A stretch of 64,000 bases of DNA from the NCBI GenBank assembly GCA_024226735.1, contig JAAELL010000602.1, positions 1 to 64,000 on the forward strand, written 5' to 3'. The stretch's first letter is position 1, and every line of letters begins with the position of its first letter. The DNA comes from a bacterium. Lineage in GTDB: Bacteria > Planctomycetota > UBA1135 > GCA-002686595. The notes beneath the pieces are model-generated. The model ran no database searches, was not told the DNA's origin, and saw only the letters and a program-made list of their open reading frames with translations. The position numbers and the translations under genes were made by a program. Shown here piece after piece: positions 60,022-64,000 of the stretch.

Positions 60022-60996
60022 ATGCCCACCCTGACTCTCCTCCAAGCGGTCAACGACGGCCTCAAGTCCGTCATGCGCACAGACCCCGACGTGCTCGTGT
60101 TCGGCGAGGACGTGGGGCTCAAGGGTGGCGTCTTCCTGGCGACGGAAGGACTGACGAACGAGTTCGGCAAGGAGCGCTGCTTCGACACGCCGTTGTCCGA
60201 GGACGGCATCATCGGCACCGCGATCGGCATGGCGATGAACGGCCTCAGGCCCGTCGCCGAGATCCAGTTCCAGGACTTCATCTTCCCGGCGTTTGATCAG
60301 ATCGTCTCGGAGGCGGCCAAGCTGCGCTACCGCTCGGGCGGCCAGTACACGGCTCCGATGGTGATCCGCACGCCCTACGGCGGCGGGATCCGAGGCGGCC
60401 TCTACCACAGCCAGTCGGGCGAAGCCTACTTCGCGCACACCGCCGGGCTGAAGGTCGTCATTCCCTCGACGCCGCACGACGCCAAGGGTCTGTTGATCGC
60501 TTCGATTCAGGATCCCGACCCCGTGCTGTTCATGGAGCCGAAGGCTCTCTATCGCTCGGTCAAGGGCGAAGTTCCCGAGGACGTGTACACCGTCGATCTG
60601 TCGACCCTGCGCCGCGTGCGCGAGGGCAAGGACGTCACGATCTTCTGCTACGGCGCGATGGTGCCGGTCGTCGAGAAGGCGGCCACGCAGGCCGCCGCCA
60701 AGGGCATCGAGTGCACCGTCGTCGATCTGCGCACGCTGCTGCCGCTCGACGAAGACGGCGTTCTGGAGGCGGCCAAGAGCACCGGTCGCGTCGTCGTCGT
60801 GCACGAGGCGCCGCGCTTCTGCGGCTACGGCGCCGAGATCAGCGCGCTCATCGCCGAGCGCTGCATCGAGTACATGGAGGCGCCGGTCAAGCGCGTCACC
60901 GGTTTCGACACACCATTCCCCAACACCCTCGAACACCACTATCTGCCCGACGACCGTCGGGTGCTCGACGCCATCGAGCAGACGTTCGAGTTCTAA
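60022..60996 (+). CDS. pdhB: 2-oxoacid dehydrogenase E1 beta
   Basis: The 324-residue protein has the transketolase central fold: LQAVNDGLKSVMRTDPDVLV, FGEDVGLKGGVF, DTPLSEDGIIGTAIGMAMNG, then EIQFQDFIFPAFDQIVSEAA and MVIRTPYGGGIRGGLYHSQS, and the C-terminal transketolase domain (CTVVDLRTLLPLDEDGVLEA). ATG 60022 is the natural start; a frame open from 59929 overlaps E1 alpha only as a shadow. Confidence 0.95.
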   Translation: MPTLTLLQAVNDGLKSVMRTDPDVLVFGEDVGLKGGVFLATEGLTNEFGKERCFDTPLSEDGIIGTAIGMAMNGLRPVAEIQFQDFIFPAFDQIVSEAAKLRYRSGGQYTAPMVIRTPYGGGIRGGLYHSQSGEAYFAHTAGLKVVIPSTPHDAKGLLIASIQDPDPVLFMEPKALYRSVKGEVPEDVYTVDLSTLRRVREGKDVTIFCYGAMVPVVEKAATQAAAKGIECTVVDLRTLLPLDEDGVLEAAKSTGRVVVVHEAPRFCGYGAEISALIAERCIEYMEAPVKRVTGFDTPFPNTLEHHYLPDDRRVLDAIEQTFEF

Positions 60997-61060
60997 GATT
61001 CTAAGATATCGACACCACTCCGGAGCACCGACACGGCGGTGCCGGGCCCAGCTGCAAAAC

Positions 61061-62626
61061 ATGATCGAGTTCAAACTGCCCGACATTGGCGAAGGCATCG
61101 CCGAAGGCGAGATCGTCCAGTGGAAGGTCGAGACCGGCGAGACGGTGGAAGAGCACCAGCCGATCGTCGAGGTGATGACCGACAAGGCGACCGTCGAGGT
61201 CCCCGCGCCCGCGGCCGGCCGGATCACGAAGATCCTCGCCGCCGAGGGGGACACCATCCCGGTCGGCGACGTGATCTTCCACCTCGACGAAGGTGGTGGA
61301 GCGGTGGCCCCGAGCGCCCCGGCCGCGCCGGCACGCGTACCGACGCCTGCTGCGACGCCCGCTGCCACACCCGTAGGGGCAGCCGGTGGTGCCGTGATCG
61401 AGTTCAAGCTGCCCGACATCGGTGAGGGCATCGCCGAGGGCGAGATCGTGCAGTGGAAGGTCGCGGCCGGCGCGAGCGTCGAGGAGCACCAGCCGATCGT
61501 CGAGGTGATGACCGACAAGGCGACGGTCGAGGTCCCCGCCCCGGCGGCCGGCACGATCGTCCAGATCCTCGCCGCGGAAGGCGAGACGGTGCCCGTGGGC
61601 ACCGTCATTTTCCACCTGCAGACCGGCGCCGCGGTGCCCGTGGCCGCGCCAGCGGCGGCACCGGTCGCCGTCGCCGCGGCTGCGGCCTCAGCCCCGTCGA
61701 CGAACGGGCACTCCTCGGCCAAGGTGCTCGCCGTGCCCAGTGCCCGTCGCGTCGCGCGCGAGCTCGGCATCGACCTCGGCCGCGTTCCGGGTTCGGGTCG
61801 CAACGGCGTGATCCGCCGCGCCGACGTCGAGTCGTTCGCGAGCTCCGTGCCGGCCGCTGCCGTCGCGGCACCGGCCGCGCCGACGGCCCCGGTCGTGGCG
61901 GCACCGATCCCGCCCGCCGGCGAGGACATCCGCCGTCCGTTCCGCGGCGTGCGCCGCAAGATCGCCGACGCGATGGTGCGTTCGAAGACGACGGCGATGC
62001 ACTTCACCGTCGTCGAGGAAGTCGACGTCACCGACCTGGTCGCCGTCCGCGCGAAGGCGAAGGCGATCGGGAAGGAGAGCGGCGTCAACGTGACCTACAT
62101 GCCCTTCATCATGAAGGCCGTTGCGAGCGCGCTGGCGAAGTTCCGGTCGCTGAACGGGCATCTCGACGAGGGTACACAGGAGATCGTCAACCCCGCCGCG
62201 ATCCACCTCGGCATCGCTACCGACACGCCGAACGGCCTGATCGTCCCCGTCGTTCCGAACGTGCAGGCGAAGGGCCTGTTGCAGCTCACCACCGAGCTCG
62301 CCGACCTCGCGGCGCGTACGCGCGAGGGGCGGGTCAAGCCCGAGGAGCTGCGCGGCAGCACGTTCACGATCACGAACGCGGGCAACATCGGCGGCACGCT
62401 GGCGACGCCGATCATCAACTTCCCCGACATCGCGATCCTCGGCGTGCACCGCATCGTCAAGCGCCCCGGCGTCGTCGAGACTCCGGACGGCGACCAGATC
62501 GCCGTGCGTCAGTACATGAACTTCTCGTGCAGCGTCGATCACCGGCTCGCGGATGGCGCCGACGCGGCGCGCATGCTGGCCTACCTGCGCACCCTGCTCG
62601 AGAACCCCGGCCTCATCGCGCTCTAG
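61061..62626 (+). CDS. pdhC: dihydrolipoamide acyltransferase E2 with two lipoyl domains
   Basis: The 521-residue protein contains two nearly identical lipoyl domains (~1-80 and ~110-190), each with lipoylated Lys in EVMTDKATVEVPAPAAG, joined by Ala/Pro-rich linkers; a peripheral-subunit-binding domain (~223-262, PSARRVARELGIDLGRVPGS); and the catalytic domain (~290-521) with RPFRGVRRKIADAMV and active-site CSVDHRLADGADAARM (DHRxxDG). It accepts the acyl group from E1 and passes it to CoA. Confidence 0.96.
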   Translation: MIEFKLPDIGEGIAEGEIVQWKVETGETVEEHQPIVEVMTDKATVEVPAPAAGRITKILAAEGDTIPVGDVIFHLDEGGGAVAPSAPAAPARVPTPAATPAATPVGAAGGAVIEFKLPDIGEGIAEGEIVQWKVAAGASVEEHQPIVEVMTDKATVEVPAPAAGTIVQILAAEGETVPVGTVIFHLQTGAAVPVAAPAAAPVAVAAAAASAPSTNGHSSAKVLAVPSARRVARELGIDLGRVPGSGRNGVIRRADVESFASSVPAAAVAAPAAPTAPVVAAPIPPAGEDIRRPFRGVRRKIADAMVRSKTTAMHFTVVEEVDVTDLVAVRAKAKAIGKESGVNVTYMPFIMKAVASALAKFRSLNGHLDEGTQEIVNPAAIHLGIATDTPNGLIVPVVPNVQAKGLLQLTTELADLAARTREGRVKPEELRGSTFTITNAGNIGGTLATPIINFPDIAILGVHRIVKRPGVVETPDGDQIAVRQYMNFSCSVDHRLADGADAARMLAYLRTLLENPGLIAL

Positions 62627-62635
62627 CGGTGTGAG

Positions 62636-63757
62636 TTGGAATCTCCCTTGACTGCGTCCCTTCAGATCCTGGCCCAGGACGGCAAGCCCGTTCGCTCGGT
62701 GCCCGAGCTGGCACCCGAGCGGATGGTCGAGCTGTTCGAGCACATGCTGCACGTGCGCTGTGTCGATCAGCGCATGCTCAAGCTCCAGCGTGCCGGGCGC
62801 ATCGGCTTCGTGGGAACGGCCAAGGGGCTCGAGGCGTCGATCATCGGCTCGGCCGCCGTTCTCGATCACCGCGACTGGCTCTGGTCCGGGCTGCGCGAGG
62901 GCGGCGCCGCGGTGATGCGCGGTCTGCCGCTCGCCGAGTACGTGGCGCAGATGTACTGCAACTCGAACGACACCGCGAAGGGGAGGCAGATGTGCAACCA
63001 CTTCCAGCACAAGGGTTCCAACTACCCGAGCTGGTCGTCGGTGATCGGCACGCAGATTCCGCACGGTGTCGGTGCCGCGTTCGCGACGAAGCGCCGCGGT
63101 GAGGACGCGGTACACGGTATCTACTTCGGCGACGGTGCGACGAGCTCGAACGGCTTCCACAGCGGCATGAACTTCGCTGCCGTTTGGAAGGTGCCCGCAG
63201 TGTTCGTATGCGTGGACAACGGCTGGGCGATCTCGGTCTCGTCCTCCGCGCAGACCTGCGCAGAGTCGTACGCGGACAAGGCGGTGGCGTACGGCATGCC
63301 GGGCGTGTCAGTCGACGGCAACGACGTGCTCGCTTGCTACGAGGCGACGCGCTCCGCTGCCGAGCGCGCACGCGCGGGCGATGGACCGACGCTGGTCGTC
63401 TTGAAGACGTACCGCATGTTGGGCCACTCGAGCTCGGACGACCCGACGCGCTACCGCGACGACGAGGAAGTCGAGAGCTGGGCAAAGCGCGATCCGATCC
63501 TGCGCCTCGAGCGCTACCTGACCGATCGTGGCGTCCTGCAGAAGGGGGCGCGCGAGGCCACGGAGAAGCGGCTCTACGCCGAGATCGACGCGGTCGTTCA
63601 CGAACAGGAGGCTGCCCCGCGGATGGCGCTGCGCACCCTCGTCGAGGACGTCTACGCCGAGACGCCGCGCCACCTGCGCGAGCAGTACAACGCGTTCCAC
63701 GCCGTGGTCGAGCGCCGCGGCGAAGCAGAGCCGGGCGACGGGGCGTTCCCGCTCTGA
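62636..63757 (+). CDS. second E1 alpha paralogue
   Basis: The 373-residue protein matches the first E1 alpha over its length: TPP segment YFGDGATSSNGFHSGMNFAA then CVDNGWAIS (GDG...DN), KTYRMLGHSSSDDPTRY loop, and identical GDGAFPL ending. It diverges in the substrate-loop region (GSNYPSWSSVIG, with CNHFQHK) and in the activation segment SGLREGGAAVMRGLPLAEY. TTG 62636 is chosen; TTG 62648 is possible. A second E1 beta is not adjacent, so it could share E1 beta or have one downstream of the window. Confidence 0.88.
   Translation: MESPLTASLQILAQDGKPVRSVPELAPERMVELFEHMLHVRCVDQRMLKLQRAGRIGFVGTAKGLEASIIGSAAVLDHRDWLWSGLREGGAAVMRGLPLAEYVAQMYCNSNDTAKGRQMCNHFQHKGSNYPSWSSVIGTQIPHGVGAAFATKRRGEDAVHGIYFGDGATSSNGFHSGMNFAAVWKVPAVFVCVDNGWAISVSSSAQTCAESYADKAVAYGMPGVSVDGNDVLACYEATRSAAERARAGDGPTLVVLKTYRMLGHSSSDDPTRYRDDEEVESWAKRDPILRLERYLTDRGVLQKGAREATEKRLYAEIDAVVHEQEAAPRMALRTLVEDVYAETPRHLREQYNAFHAVVERRGEAEPGDGAFPL

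Positions 63758-64000
<243 letters not shown>

Overview
The window is about 68% GC and comes from a Gram-negative-type bacterium whose gene content points to Planctomycetota, probably an uncultivated or lightly characterised high-GC lineage. The signs are secreted proteins built from Asp-box (Ycf48-like) propellers, PKD, carboxypeptidase-regulatory and FG-GAP domains; a DUF1549-like/Tat-signal sulfatase-like gene pair; an ECF sigma factor coupled to a giant Ser/Thr kinase-TPR protein; and dense operons with 4-base ATGA/GTGA overlaps. This is inference from gene families, not a phylogeny. No rRNA, tRNA, CRISPR array or insertion sequence was seen.

Layout. 1-1154: a VOC protein, a truncated luciferase-like gene and a small unknown gene. 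1185-5176: rnc-mfd. 5321-8234: an ABC-2 exporter operon with a 56-residue membrane peptide and a truncated S41-type peptidase gene. 8231-11249: two secreted proteins (regulatory-domain chain; secretin/TonB-N-like lipoprotein), followed by three consecutive perfect hairpins. 11393-14561: a small island of a sigma-like unknown gene divergent from an unknown gene coupled to a metallo-beta-lactamase-fold enzyme. 14677-16779: an Asp-box propeller divergent from a gene that reads through two in-frame TGA codons. 16797-33992: an exopolysaccharide/capsule locus (Wzz-like, Wza-like, Wzx-like, O-antigen ligase, glycosyltransferases, acyltransferase, kinases, initiating sugar transferase). 34036-39476: Cys-rich secreted peptide, dGTPase-like protein, methyltransferase, acyl-CoA dehydrogenase, a structured leader and a primary-type sigma factor. 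39621-42930: DUF1549-like protein, sulfatase-like Tat protein, then decayed cytochrome c and EF-hand genes. 43147-53979: secreted proteins, including a glucose/sorbosone-dehydrogenase-like protein and an M43-type metalloprotease. 54001-57724: kinase/TPR plus ECF sigma. 57884-64000: lipA and a 2-oxoacid dehydrogenase operon (E1-alpha, E1-beta, E2, second E1-alpha, E3).

The standout is 15715-16779. One frame is interrupted by TGA exactly at the redox position of a thioredoxin-like UxxC motif and again exactly at the catalytic position of an MsrA-type (C/U)FWxxE motif. Each TGA is followed at bacterial-SECIS distance by a stem-loop. The simplest reading is a double-selenocysteine, self-reducing thioredoxin-MsrA fusion. 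The MsrA part contains no cysteine, so the fused thioredoxin-like UxxC may be its reductant. Conventional gene callers would split this gene into three fragments.

How the genes work together: the polysaccharide genes form a nearly complete Wzx/Wzy-type pathway, from initiating transferase through glycosyltransferases and flippase to polymerase/ligase and export. LipA makes the lipoyl cofactor used by the two lipoyl domains of the adjacent E2. The ECF sigma/kinase pair looks like a signalling unit. Several genes (642-842, 7776-8234, 41777-41998, 42175-42930, 44939-45067) are truncated or interrupted, so accessory secreted genes appear to be turning over.
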